DNA of 64,000 bases from Bemisia tabaci (GCF_918797505.1 NC_092800.1:43889864-43953863); one strand, 5' to 3'. Shown: positions 40,394 through 51,493, counted from the stretch's first letter. Notes: a model not told the origin generated them from the letters alone. Numbers and translations are program-made.

Positions 40394-40644
40394 CTGTGCT
40401 GAGGAAGAGCGCCGTATGAGCATTTGAACGTTGCCGTATTTCTCTCGATAAAAAATTCATTTTGGAAAAATTATAAGAATATTTTCCCTTTAAATGTTCA
40501 AGGATTTTAGATCAAATTGGGAACACATTTGTCCGAAAAACTGGGATAAAAATATTCTCAAGTTTCCTAGAAAATTAGTGTTTTAATAAACAAGATTTGG
40601 CGACGCCTGAAGGCTTATACAGCGTTTTTCCCTAGTTCGGGGAG
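40394..40644 (+). mobile_element. Family A MITE
   Basis: CTGTGCTGAGGAAGAGCGCC (left tip shortened by three bases) to ACAGCGTTTTTCCCTAGTTC GGGGAG. Interior typical. Confidence 0.75.
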
Positions 40645-40797
40645 TATATTCTGCAACTTTTACTGTTGAACAACCCGTAGGTCCTTTATGAAAAGCGCAT
40701 AGAGAAAATTAAGTACTCAGCATTCGGACTTACAACTCTCTTTCTAAAAACGACAGCTCTGCGCTCAATGGCCGTCCATATTAACGACGTCGTGTGC

Positions 40798-40817
40798 GGG
40801 GGGGGGGGGGGGGGGGG
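40798..40817 (+). repeat. 20-bp poly-G tract
   Basis: Uninterrupted G run in otherwise unassigned sequence (40645-41190). Confidence 0.9.
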
Positions 40818-41189
40818 TAAGCCAAACCTGCCGATCAAAGAGAATTCGACTTCACGCACTGATTCCTAAGAAAATAATTTCGATCGGAAGAAGGCCAGTG
40901 GCGATTATGCAAGTCGGCAACATTGTTTTTCCAGCGTTTGAATACATTAAAAATATCGAATTTAGGTGAACCAAGTTGCCTCATCAAGAATCGATTGTTT
41001 TACATACATTCAAATGGAGGTGAAATAGAACTACTAATTTTCAAGAATTACTACTGAAGAAGGCTTCAGTGAACGAGTTTTTAAGAGAGGCCTGACATGA
41101 AATTGTTTACTAAAACGGCAAATTATTTCGATCTATGTTTGTTACATTATAAATTTTAAGGACTGCCTTTGGAAGGATTTTTTTGAGGA

Positions 41190-41255
41190 AAGAGGTACAA
41201 GGATTTGAACCGTGGCCCTGCAAAATCATTTGCTGCTGACCCAATTATTGTGATA
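41190..41255 (-). repeat. Possible tRNA-derived fragment
   Basis: The minus strand has TTGGGTCAGCAGC (A-box-like) and CACGGTTCAAATCC (B-box-like) 32 nt apart, with a GCAAATGATTTTGC hairpin between. Too short and irregular for a tRNA gene; may be a decayed SINE head. Confidence 0.25.
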
Positions 41256-41454
41256 AGAATTTGCGTTCGTGCGGCTCCTCCGTTTCATAAAGACAGGACA
41301 ATATCCGTTCCTGTCACTCAGAGCCCTTGCACAAACTCGCTCAATCAGCAAGCAATCGAATTTTTGGCGTGATGTTTCAATCACGTTACATATCACCAAT
41401 CAAATTAGAGATATGATTCACACCGTATTCGTTTTACTAAAGCTAAGTCCTCTT

Positions 41455-41912
41455 ACAACTCGGCTAAGGGAGAAAATGTTAGACTAACTGTAGGGTCTTT
41501 CGTTGGTTCCCGTTAGTTAGTCTATTATCTACCCTCTTTGCCTATTGCAGCCACCCGCTTCCACCAATCGGATCCCTCCAGCGGGGCGATTATTGAAACT
41601 GACGGCCAAAGCAATAGACAAAGAAGACTTAGGGAGTATGGAGCGATCTTATTGTTTGACATGATTGGTTCTTATAGACTAAGGAACAAGATGATGGACT
41701 AACTGTCGGGTTTTTAGTGGGTTGCCGTTAGTTAGTCCATTACCTATTTCCTAAGTCCATTGCCACCACCTACTTCCACCTATAGGATCCCTCCAAATCC
41801 CTTTTGTCGTTTTTGTAAATAGCCTTGTCTATCAGTTTCAATAATCGGCCCGCAGATCCTTTTTGTCTTTTTTATCTATAGCTTTCTCTATAAATTTCAA
41901 CAGTCAGCTCGC
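41455..41912. mobile_element. Family H MITE (outer, truncated) hosting a second H copy
   Basis: The outer element keeps the centre (TTAGACTAACTGTAGGGTC... ) and the right arm ending CAGCTCGC at 41912, but lacks its left arm. Its right arm is split by a full H copy at 41582-41853. Confidence 0.8.
41582..41853. mobile_element. Family H MITE nested in another H, AG duplication
   Basis: CGGGGCGATTATTGAAACTG to CAGTTTCAATAATCGGCCCG C; AG on both sides. The host sequence rejoins as GGATCCCTCCAGATCC, the same order as the undisturbed family (GGATCCCTCCAAATCC). Confidence 0.9.
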
Positions 41913-42363
41913 TAGCGGTACGAAGTATTGAGATGTGACGGGAAATTGCGGGCTCGTTTTGCGGATAAACCCTTAATTCATGTTGTGTTCACCGGATCCT
42001 GGTTTTGAATGCGTTCAGGGTGGCAACGTGGTGCGATTAAACGGAAATTCAGGCTAATATTAAAAGGCAGAATAAATACACACGCACTCGACTCGAGCGT
42101 AATTGTTTGGGCGTGAATGAAACTGCAGAGCGAAGGTGGCGAAGCGCTCGGAATTTGGGCGTTGCGAGGGGCGCCGGGGGCCATGGTGATGGAGAGGGGG
42201 GTGGGAGGGGGGTGAGTCGAATGATGAGCTGACGGAGCGTCAAAAGTGGCGAGGGCACTGGGTCGCGCGAGAGGGATGTCCTGAAGAACGTGGGGGTGAA
42301 ACCAGTGTTGCAGATTTCCACAGAAAAGGGCTGATTGAAGCCCCAGAAATTGCCCTGAAAGTA
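41913..42363. other. No gene recognised
   Basis: Frames on the minus strand (41978-42505) run into a family A element and a C-rich tract; no domain. Confidence 0.35.
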
Positions 42364-42851
42364 CTGCCGTGCTAAGGAAGAACGCCGTATGAACATTCAG
42401 GAGTTGCCAAATTTCCTTCGATAAAACTTGTAATTTTGACAACATATGACGCGTTATATGTAACAATGGCGGGTGTGAAAAATTACCTTTTCGAAACACA
42501 TTCAAAAAACTGTTTTGGCATCGAGAAAATTTTGAGAAAATACTTCAGATGTGATCCTTGAGATCTGTACATCATGCCAGAGTCAAGCATATTAATTTTG
42601 TGTGTGTTCAAAACAGTTTTTTATGCGTGTTTCGAAAAGGTACTTTTTCACATCCGCTATTGTTACAGATAAGTCCTCATATATGCATATTTTTCCTTGA
42701 AACTTTCAGAAATTTTAGATTAAATTGCGTACAAAATTGTCTGAATATTGTGGAAAATAACTCTCACAATTTTCCTAGCAATTTTGGTGTTAATCTGAGG
42801 AAACTTGGCAACGTCTGAAGGCTTATACGGCGTTCTTCCTTAGGACGGCAG
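42364..42851 (+). mobile_element. Family A MITE interrupted by element B
   Basis: CTGCCGTGCTAAGGAAGAAC to GGCGTTCTTCCTTAGGACGG CAG, flanks AGTA and AGTT. A palindromic element at 42460-42666 lies in its interior. Confidence 0.85.
42460..42666. mobile_element. Element B: ~207-bp palindromic insertion
   Basis: GTAACAATGGCGGGTGTGAA then AAATTACCTTTTCGAAACAC on the left faces GTGTTTCGAAAAGGTACTTT then TTCACATCCGCTATTGTTAC on the right. Arms of ~57 bp. Only one copy is recognised in this window. Confidence 0.8.
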
Positions 42852-43359
42852 AGTTGGTGTTTCCACGGTGAATTGATTAAACACGGAATCGATCAAAAGT
42901 AAATCATTTCTGAATCAATGGTAAAAGAGGTAAATTTGAAATAAAGCTAGGTATTCGTGAGGCTGAATAAACATGCAGGGTGGAGGAAGGATGGGAGAAG
43001 GGTCGAGGGGGAAGGGTGTAGGGATTAAATATTTTGTGCGGAACTCATAATATGAAACCCTCGAAAGGTTTATATCGAGAATTGAATTTTATATTTACAT
43101 ATTTTCAATAATGTGATGATGCTTTTAAACCCCTAAAAAAGAGTGGAATAGGTACGTCATAACCAATGTTATTTAATTATGGGCCATTTTGATACATGTT
43201 AGTCGTTTGTGTAGAACAAGTGAGTCAGTCATCTAAAGGTTAAGAAACGAGTTTCAGACCTCGAAAAAGTTCAAACATAATTTTTATTTTACTAAAATAA
43301 TAGAGGCTTAAAACTGAAGATATTAATAAAAGAAAGTTTCTCATTGGCCTAAAGCTTAT

Positions 43360-43574
43360 CTGCCATGTGAAGGTAGAACGCCGTAGAAGTGATCAAGTCT
43401 TGCCAAATTTCCCCCAGCAAAATAAGTATTTTTGAGGAAAATTACACATATTTTTCCTTGAAATTTTTATATACCTATTTACGATCAAAGTAGGAGTTAA
43501 AATTGTCAAAGAAATTGGAAGAAAAATATTTAGAATTTGCCCGGTAAATTCGTTTTTTATGCTTAGCACGGCAA
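43360..43574 (+). mobile_element. Family A MITE with deleted right arm
   Basis: CTGCCATGTGAAGGTAGAAC at the left; the right end keeps only CTTAGCACGGCAA because about 40 bp of the arm are gone. Flanks TTAT and TTAC. Confidence 0.75.
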
Positions 43575-45590
43575 TTACGATGTCATTCAAGATGACAACC
43601 CATCGTTTCAACCGTTTTGACTCCGAAGCAAAATGCCCGCTGTGTGTTCAAATCAAGCACTAACAATTAAGTTACCAAAAATGGCAAAAGTGTTCATTTC
43701 AAACATCGGTAATATTACGATCATGGTCGAGATACATCATCTTTTGTTATTATGTTTACCGAGAAGTAAATAAATAAATGCTCATGAAAGGGTACAGTGT
43801 TACATGACAATCAATCCGTCTTATTATGTCACGGAACCTGCTGACGCGATATGTTTCTGCTTGAAATGGGGTTCGATTTTTTGTGACTTTGAAAGTCATT
43901 TTCTCAGCTGAAAGTTTAAATGAAAAACGGATGCACGCTAGCATTCTCATTTTAACGTACCTCTTGAAAAAAAAACAAGCAGGAAGCTCCAACGCATTCG
44001 CGTCGGAAAGCGGCTCTGGCGACGGTAGTTGTTACGCGTTTACGGTTTCCTCGGTAACCTTTGTTTGCTATCAGCTGATGTCGAGTAGTATGACTAGGAA
44101 GCTCCAACCACGGCATTCTTCGAAAAAAGCGCGAAAACTTATAGATTTGAATTTTCAAATTTTAAACGTAAAGTACATTTTTTCCAGTGCGAGATTAAAG
44201 CACAGACCCGTTTTGAATTATTGACAGTATCACCATGATTCCAAAAATACACTACACAACATAGCATTCGCTCACAGGAAAAAGATATCAATTAAAATAA
44301 AATCAGTCCCCCCTAAACAGCAGAAAATGGCGCCGATTTCCATCAACCAACGCGCGGTCTCTCCAATGTAACATGGTCCAATGATACTCCCCAGCTGGGA
44401 CCGTCCGGAATAGCAGCTCTAGTGCAAGCACCAGAGCCGCTAAAATTAAAAAAAAAGTGACAGCCCCATTAAGGCTAATTGCAGGAAAACCTGTTCCAAA
44501 GCGGTGTAGTTTACCCATCAACAGGATGGAGTGAAATTCCACTAATTTCCGCAGTTTTTTCAACCTCTAATTTTTCAAACTTTTCCTGTCATAGGCAACT
44601 TTATTTGTTACTGATAACCTGACGTCAGGTTTAACTTGAACTTTTCTCGGCTGTGAAAGTCTTTTTCTCCAGTAATTTGATCAAAACAAAAAACGGAAAA
44701 GTGCAGGCATCCTCATTTTTTACCTACTTCCCGCCAAGGATTTAAAATCATGTGAAACAGCCCCATTATCTAATTGAATCCATCCCTAAATTTGATTTTC
44801 TTCCTCAAAACTTCCAATGTGAATGAACTTCTCCCTCACATAAATTCATTCATGTAAGGAAAGCTTCCTCGGTGTGTTGAAGTTCTCCCTCCCCCACCAA
44901 CCCCTGGCCGAAGCATATTTTCAACAATAGGAGGCAAGAACCTTTCCATCGTCGTGTTTACCCTCGACCAAGCTGGAGCCTCGGTTCCACAAGCAGAGCG
45001 CGACGCGAGGTCAGCCGCGCAGCAACTGCATTTTGTAATTTTTTTATTTTTATTTTTGCTATTCTTGGTTCACTGTGGAAACAATATATGTGCCATCAGA
45101 TTCTCTATGCAGATACGTCATGTGTGCTTTTTACATTACCTAGAAATATTATTCCCTTTTTGGAAAATGTTGGGATCGCGCGGTTGACCTCTTATCGCAC
45201 TTTGTCTGTGAAGCCGTGGCCTTGGCTGCCGAGCTTTTTACGGGTGGACATGCGGACTATATTGTCAAGAACGGGGACAAGCGCTGAAAAAACATCCACT
45301 CAACGAAATCGAAAAGACCGGGCGGTTGCACTCCGCCGAATAAAGTAGCCGATATTACTGCATGAGGACGTTGACATCTTCTCAAAGGTGCACATGTCTT
45401 TTACGAGCATGGCTGCCGCTTCGCATCTGATCTGCGGTATACTTAAATCAAATTTTTTATTCCATTGGGTTTTCTTTCAAGTCTTCCCCTCATCTGCATT
45501 TCCTTTTTTTCAGGTATATTCTGGTGACAATTTTACAAGGGGTGACGTTCCTTCATATCGCGGACATTTTCAATGTAATCAATCGCTCTT
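43575..45590. other. Longest stretch without a recognised repeat family
   Basis: Apart from the 47-bp block at 44032-44080 (inverse of 15361-15412), nothing is recognised. A minus-strand frame at 44303-44563 encodes a hydrophobic stretch (GAVTFFLILAALVLALELLF), but it is built on a T-rich run and stays unproven. Possible unique intronic DNA. Confidence 0.3.
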
Positions 45591-45594
45591 TTTG

Positions 45595-45995
45595 CAAGAA
45601 GGAACTTTAGTGAAATGGAGAATTTGCAGTTTTACACAAACTGACAGCAATTTGCAGTTGTCTGAAATTTGATGAATTCTGCATTTAAGTGGACGCTACC
45701 AAGTGAGCTGAACATGAGGATACCCTTAGTCCATAAATTGAACCATTATTGGAGGAAATATGACAAAATTATCTGATCTGCTAAACTGCATGCGTTTAAA
45801 TGGGAAATGCCGCCAGATGACGTCACTAGGCGGTGCATTTTCTCACTTTTAGATCCATGTTTATACTATTTCCCATTGCAGAAAAAAATTATAAAAAATA
45901 CTGCAAATTCAGGTCTTTAGGCATTTTCAGATGAAGCGCAATATAACTTTTGCGTGCAAATTCTCTATTTCAGTAATGCTGATATCGTGAAATTT
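45595..45995 (+). repeat. Family Q dispersed repeat, copy 2
   Basis: TGAATTCTGCATTTAAGTGG, TGAACATGAGGATACCCTTA, CGCCAGATGACGTCACTAGG and CATTTTCTCACTTTTAGATC are shared with 31735-32065 (inverted) and 53870-54185. About 400 bp, no inverted ends. Confidence 0.75.
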
Positions 45996-46395
45996 ATGTA
46001 CCTTTTCAGAAAAATCTCGAAATGTTCACAGTTTCTACGTGGACAATACATAAGATTGAGTTATTGAGGTGTTTTTTGTGTTTAAACGGAAGGTGCCTCT
46101 TTAACGGCAGTTCGGAATTTCCGAAATTTAGATATAGTTTTCCCTAAAAACTACTTCCAACTTCTAATTTCGAATCGTCATAGTTCGTCGAATGTTCGAC
46201 TTGGTTTCCAAAATCTTTATAGAATATTCCTTGATACTCCGGTGTTGAAAATGTCAGCTACATTTACACGGGACTCACATAATGCCGCGTTTTCCTGGAA
46301 ATGGCCGGCACGCTAGAGGCTGCACCTCTTTACGTTTGATCACGTGGAATATATCGAATATCACGTAGCGCATTATTGCTCATGAATCATCATGA

Positions 46396-46436
46396 GGTGA
46401 AAATATCGATAATCGATCATTCACGCTTCGTCACCG
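46396..46436 (-). mobile_element. Family D fragment
   Basis: GTGAAAATATCGATAATCGA then TCATTCACGCTTCGTCACC matches the end of family D. Truncated. The adjacent frame 46376-46597 starts inside it and shows no domain. Confidence 0.6.
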
Positions 46437-46599
46437 ATACAGATGAGCCCGGGAAAGCATTGAGTCAAATGAACAAGAGGGTTCATCTCGAAGTGTGGTT
46501 AGGTAGGCCCTTATGCGAGGAGTGCCACGAAATGATTCAGCCTGGAGGTGAGGCCTCTAGTTTTGCTTCATTTGTTGACTATGGAAAAACAAAGTGAGG

Positions 46600-47450
46600 T
46601 CTCTCGTCGTTTGTGAGGAAAGTGAGCCTGGATCTGGAGCTAAGACCGAGGATCTTGCCAAGAAAATGCGAGTGGAGGCGCAATGTTAAGCGCATTAATG
46701 TCGCGCCTCGCCCTCGCTTACAAGTATTCAAGTCGTCGACGACGAAAATCAAGTTCCCACTCCAATCTAGGACTCGCTAAATAATTAGCCTATTCTTTCT
46801 GCAATACTCTTCCTTGTCGAGCAATGATAACATTCATACCACTGCACAGTTTAACTCTTCATCCGGTGTCTGCGAATTTCACCGTCCACCATATGAGAAA
46901 TTTTCTTGTCAAAAAACGCACCAAGTATGTATCTTTACCCCTCCAATATCTCGCGAGGAACACGATGACCAGTGGCGAATCACTTTTCCTAAAACATTGT
47001 TTCCTTCTGCAAGTTTTCCCAATAGCTTTTTCCTACTCGTTTTTTGTCCCATCACAGTTAGTCCTACAAGTGAGATATCCCACTAGCTTTTTTTCTAGGA
47101 GCATTTGTCCTAAATTCAATTTTAAAAAAAACAACATAGGTACCTCACAAGTTAAAATTGTGGCCGCATACCCGCAATTAGTGGAGCTTCATCCTCTTCC
47201 TCGTATCGAGGGTAAAGAAAGCTCAGATTGTGCTGTCTCCTATTCACGCGCTTATATTCGGCTCACTGGGGAAATTTTACACTTTCTGAAGCCTTTCCCT
47301 TTGCTCTACTCGTGTTTACGTTTCAATTATTATTGAATTATTTGGACAAACACCCTTAGGAAAAAAAGCCAGTGGCACATCTCACTCGTAGGACTTACTG
47401 TAATGGGACAGAAAACGAGTAGGAAAAAATCATCAGATAAACCTAATGTA
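46600..47450. other. No gene recognised
   Basis: A 170-codon frame (46824-47336, plus) has no recognisable domain, and a second frame overlaps it at 46814-47086. ACAGTTAGTCCTACAAGTGA (47055) is echoed inverted at about 47380, so part of the region (47030-47410) is an inverted repeat. Confidence 0.3.
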
Positions 47451-47677
47451 CACTGGAAAAAAAACACATTGGATCTAGAGTCCAGACTCTTAAAAACATC
47501 GACAAGAAACATTACTCTTGATTCAATCAGAATCTAGCTTAAATCAAGAACCAAGCCTCTTAATTTGAGCGGATTTCGTTTTGATTCAAGCAAAAATCCG
47601 ATTGAATCAAAAGTATTTATTCTTGTCAATGTTTTCAAGAGTCTGGACTCTAGATCCAATGTGTTTTTTTTCCAGTG
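47451..47677. mobile_element. Family C MITE, copy 9, TA duplication
   Basis: CACTGGAAAAAAAACACATT to GTGTTTTTTTTCCAGTG; TA on both sides (47449-47450, 47678-47679). Well-preserved palindrome. Confidence 0.9.
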
Positions 47678-47689
47678 TAGGGAAATTTT

Positions 47690-47810
47690 TTTTATGAAAA
47701 ATGATCTAGCTCCAAAATATTCGTAACTGTCCTGAAACATAGGCATTTTATCGGATGAAATATGGTGGCTTTCGAATGTTCATACGGCGTTTTTCCTCAT
47801 AGCACGGCAG
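47690..47810 (+). mobile_element. Family A right arm only
   Basis: CATACGGCGTTTTTCCTCAT then AGCACGGCAG ends it; the A-type interior upstream is short and there is no left arm. Confidence 0.65.
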
Positions 47811-47959
47811 AATATGAGTGACAAGCCGAGTGACCCTACGGACCCGAGCTAGCGCGCGAAAACTAATCGGAAAAGATAAAAAAGACGGAGGGAGGACCGT
47901 CGGGCGACTCACCGGTGACTGCGGCACTTCCGGGGAAAGAACTCACACACTCGTCGAGC

Positions 47960-47974
47960 GGGGGGGGGGGGGGG
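47960..47974 (+). repeat. 15-bp poly-G tract
   Basis: Uninterrupted G run within a GC-rich stretch (47815-48060) that has no recognised gene. Confidence 0.9.
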
Positions 47975-48349
47975 AAGCTCCGTCCGTGCGGGGAGTTGGG
48001 GATAAGCCCGCCGCGGGAGGGGGGCGGGTAGGGGCCCACCGCGGGTTTTGAGTAAATTGATTGCACAGATTAAACTGTCAACTGATAATATGCACCAGAA
48101 AATGTGCACCATTTACTTTCTCCGGTTGCCGAGAGGCGTAAAAAAATAATAAATAAATAACCGCTGTCAACTCGGTGAAACTGTTCCCGGAAGAATTGAT
48201 CCGGGACGGAGAAAAGTTGCCGCCCGCCACCGTCGCGGCCTCGCTGCCGGACTGAACAAAAAATCCGGGGAAAAAATCCCGGGCTGAAATTTCCGTTTCC
48301 CGTTCGAAGGAACGGAACTCCATTCCAAGGTTCCAGCATTGACTCGAAC

Positions 48350-48832
48350 AATGGAGATGTTGCATGTGTGAGGAATTTGCGATTTGACTGTTGATTCTTA
48401 TGTAAAAGTTCGCGAGAAACACGATGGTGCTACTGGTTTTCTCTGAAGTCATCTCTCAAGCTCAAAAAAAGCTCTCAAGTTGAGGCCAAAATGGAGGGGA
48501 TATCCCACGCTATCCTGAGAGTCCACCTCAAGACGAACTCTCCATGCAAAGATAGGGAGCAAATACATTGACAGGTCTGCTACTTTATTTGGGGACTCTA
48601 AAACTGAAAACACGGCATCCCCTATCTTTACATGGAGATTTTGTCTTGATGTAGAGGTGGACTCTCAGGATAGCGTGGGATATCCTCACCATTTTGGCCA
48701 CAACTTGAGAGCTTTTTTTGAGCTTGGGAGTGATTTTAGAGAAAACCAGTGGCACCATCGTGTTTCTCGCCATCTTTTACATAAGAATCAACAGTAAAAT
48801 TGCAAATTCCTCGCACATGCAACATCTCCATT
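48350..48832. mobile_element. Family I foldback element, copy 3
   Basis: AATGGAGATGTTGCATGTGT to GCACATGCAACATCTCCATT. Shorter than copies 1 and 2 because a few internal blocks are lost (48530-48640). Confidence 0.85.
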
Positions 48833-48862
48833 CGATTTCTTGCAGAATGCACTTGGGCAACT

Positions 48863-49152
48863 CTGCCGTCCACAGCAAAAACGCCGTAATTCCAATTAAC
48901 CTTCGCATTTTTTTTCAACACATACCATACCGAGAATACACATACTGAGAATTCAGAATGTACAATATAAAACACGTTTAAGATGTAAAGATGTTTTACT
49001 TTGTACATTCTGAATTCTCAGTGGTACGCTACAGTTATTTCAGAGCCAAGAAGGAAAAATTGTCGTTAGTTTTTCGGCAGTAAAATATTTTTTCGGTAAA
49101 AAGCTGATGAAATCTAAAATGTAGTTACGGCTTTTTTGCGAAGGACGGCAGA
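48863..49152. mobile_element. Family X element (relative of A) with a nested hairpin
   Basis: CTGCCGTCCACAGCAAAAAC then GCCGTAATTCC faces TAGTTACGGCTTTTTTGCGA then AGGACGGCAG. Flanks AACT and AACA suggest a 4-bp duplication like family A. The tips share CTGCCGT and ACGCCGTA with A. Confidence 0.75.
48948..49020. repeat. 73-bp near-perfect hairpin inside X
   Basis: ACTGAGAATTCAGAATGTAC then AATATAAAACA pairs with TGTTTTACTTTGTACATTCT then GAATTCTCAGT. Arms of 31 bp, ~11-bp loop. Confidence 0.8.
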
Positions 49153-49175
49153 ACATTTGTCCAATTTTTTTATTT

Positions 49176-49955
49176 TGTATTATTATTTAGACTACATTCG
49201 TTTTTTACTATGTAAACTACCACCAATTAAGGTATTAATTGAAATTATGAGCATTTTTCACGATGGTGCATTGGTCAGGAGGTCAGGCGTCTTGAATTTC
49301 GAAGGTACTAAGATAGCGTTTTTGGCAAATTCTGTCATTTGGGATTTTTGAATTTCAAAAATCTGAGTTGAGATTCCAGTTCCTCGTCAAAAAATACCCC
49401 CTGACACCATGTTTCATAAAAATCTATTGAACAGGAGCCCAATGCTGCAGGATCAACGGGACTCCAAACAGTGGTGAGCGGTAACAGTCAATTTTCATAC
49501 GTTAGTGCGCCTTCAATTACATTTGATACGGTGCAATACTTTCGTGGTGGAATAGTTGCATTGGCGCCTACAAACCTAACAGGGATACTTTACGTATTGC
49601 GCAATGCGTGAAGCATCCCTGTTAGGTTTGTAGGCGCCAATGCAACTATTCCACCACGAAAGTATTACACGTATCAAATGTAATTGAAGGCGCACTAACG
49701 TATGCAAATTGACTGTTACCGTCATAGTGTCAGGAGGTGTTTTTTAACGAGGAACTTGAATCTCAACTCAAATTTTTAAAATTCAAAAATCCAAAATGGC
49801 AGAATTTGCCAAAAATGTTATCTTGAGACTTTCGAAATTTAAGACGATTGACCGCCTGACCCACGCATCACCATGAAAAAAATGCTCATAATTTCAATTA
49901 ATCGCTCAATTGATGGATGTTTACTCACTAAAAAACGAATTGTAAAATTCTAAAG
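49176..49955. mobile_element. Family R ~780-bp foldback
   Basis: Outer arms pair CATTCGTTTTTTACTATGTA / ACTAAAAAACGAATTG, AATTGAAATTATGAGCATTT / AATGCTCATAATTTCAATTA and TTGAGATTCCAGTTCCTCGT / AACGAGGAACTTGAATCTCA. The core (49505-49705) is a younger, nearly perfect palindrome with the GCGCCTACAA module. Non-coding. Confidence 0.75.
49505..49705. repeat. Near-perfect ~200-bp palindrome at the core of R
   Basis: TTAGTGCGCCTTCAATTACA through GGCGCCTACAAACCTAACAG on the left is repeated almost base for base, inverted, on the right; arms ~88 bp around a CTTTACGTATTGCGCAATGC-type centre. Arm identity is much higher than in the outer foldback. Confidence 0.85.
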
Positions 49956-50192
49956 GGAGTCACCGTCAATTGAGTCATAACCAAAGGTGTCAGCCGAGAC
50001 CATTATCAACAAGCGAGAATTGCACAAAGTATTTACAATGATTATTAAAAACTGATCACGTGCTTAATTCAAAATGTACACATCAGTATCTTGTTCTTTC
50101 ATTAGAGCGTAGCAAATTTTGACAGGCGGGTTACCCGCAATGTATATACCTCTGTTTGAATGTTTATTGCTCGGTTCATTCAACCAATCCGG

Positions 50193-50289
50193 CAAAAATC
50201 CGATTGAATCAAGAGTACTTTTTCTTGTCGATATTTTTAAGAGTCTGGACTCTAGATCCAATGTGTTTTTTTTTTTTTTTTTTCCAGTG
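50193..50289. mobile_element. Family C right arm only
   Basis: GCAAAAATCCGATTGAATCA then AGAGTACTTTTTCTTGTCGA down to TTTTCCAGTG at 50289, including an 18-bp T run (50266-50283). No left arm. Confidence 0.8.
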
Positions 50290-50319
50290 CATACTGCGTT
50301 TTTCTTTAGCACGACAGCA
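50290..50319 (+). mobile_element. Family A right tip
   Basis: CATACTGCGTTTTTCTTTAG then CACGACAG directly follows the truncated C arm. One deletion probably removed the left half of both elements. Confidence 0.6.
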
Positions 50320-50340
50320 TTGACCTCTGGCCTTCACTCC

Positions 50341-50611
50341 ATATCGTCACCTTCCAGGCAAAGTATCACAAGCGCCATGCGACGTTTAAAAATTTCCGCC
50401 GCCATTTTATTTCTTTACTGAGAAATTGTTGGTTGAATCTGTTTGGAAATTTCACTAAATTTTATCGGCAGCACAAAGAAAATTCAGTGAAATTTTCGGA
50501 CAGCTTCGTTGAACAATTTCTCTGTAAAAAAATAAAATGGCGGCGGAAATTTTTAAACGTCGCATGGCGCTTGTGAGCGCTTGTGATACTTTGCCTGGAA
50601 GGTGACGATAT
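50341..50611. mobile_element. Family O palindromic MITE, copy 2
   Basis: ATATCGTCACCTTCCAGGCA then AAGTATCACAAGCGCCATGC faces GCATGGCGCTTGTGAGCGCT and GGAAGGTGACGATAT. Arms ~72 bp; AATAAAATGGCGGCGGAAAT marks the inner edge. Confidence 0.85.
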
Positions 50612-51180
50612 ATTAACCAAGAGTAACACAAATATTTGTATCAGTGTACGATTTCCGGGTTCAGGAGCCGTAATTCCGGGCGTTCAACTCAGCACTCGAA
50701 GAGTATGCATGTCCTCACGCTACTCAATCGATAACTCGAAGTTTCGGACCGGGAAGTTTTTCCGCCGTTCAAGTCGACCGTTTAATTATTTCTACGAAGC
50801 GAGCATCCGAAACAAAAAACTATGAACGCGCGCAATCGATCGTCAACGTCTATTATCCGAAATCCGCGACAACGCGGGGCGGGCGGGCGGCGACCCGAAG
50901 TTTCCGGGTTCGATGTCGTCGCCCGGGAGGACTTGCCCGCATGTGTGAAAAACTTTCCGTCAGCTTTGTTGCTCCGCGTTATGACGTATTGAAGGGCTTT
51001 CACAGCCGCTCGACAAACTCCGAAAGTATTTAACCGGACGCTTTCCCGCTCAGGTTAGCCACTCCAATCTCGCCGCTTCCACCCCCCCCCCCCTTCGCGC
51101 CCTTCTCGGTTGCTTTTAATTACGAAGCGCCGACCCGCGACCCGAGGCTTCGCGGCTGGATTTTTGACAGTTTCCCGGTC
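50612..51180. other. GC-rich unique-looking segment
   Basis: CpG-rich, C run near 51080-51092; no domain in any frame. Possible regulatory DNA, unproven. Confidence 0.3.
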
Positions 51181-51183
51181 ATC

Positions 51184-51432
51184 TACACTAAGGAAGAACG
51201 CCGTATGAACATTCGAGAGTTGCCAAATTTCCTTCGATAAAATGTTTATTTCTGAGGAAAGTTATGAACATTTTGCTTTGAAATTTTCAGGAACTCTAGG
51301 TGAAATTACGAACAAAATTATCTGAAAAATTGGAAGGAAAATATTCATGACTTTATCAGGAAATCCGTGTTGTATCAAAGGAAATTTGGCAACGCCTGAA
51401 GGTTCATATGGCGTTTTTCCTTACCACGGCAG
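51184..51432 (+). mobile_element. Family A MITE (shortened left tip)
   Basis: ACACTAAGGAAGAACGCCGT at the left and GGCGTTTTTCCTTACCACGG CAG at the right; well-preserved arms. Confidence 0.8.
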
Positions 51433-51493
51433 CGCTGTCCTTTGAATTTTTTAAAAGCCAGAAGGTGGGAAAGTGAAATGCTGGAGAGCTACC

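Noticed and set aside
44303..44563. 86-codon minus-strand frame with a membrane-like stretch
   Set aside because: The hydrophobic part comes from a T-rich run and no homology is recognised. The TTTTTAATTTTAG inside it looks more like a splice acceptor than coding sequence.
46376..46597. CEECHEMIQPGG zinc-finger-like peptide
   Set aside because: Only one CxxC pair, the frame starts in a family D fragment, and no second metal-binding pair follows.
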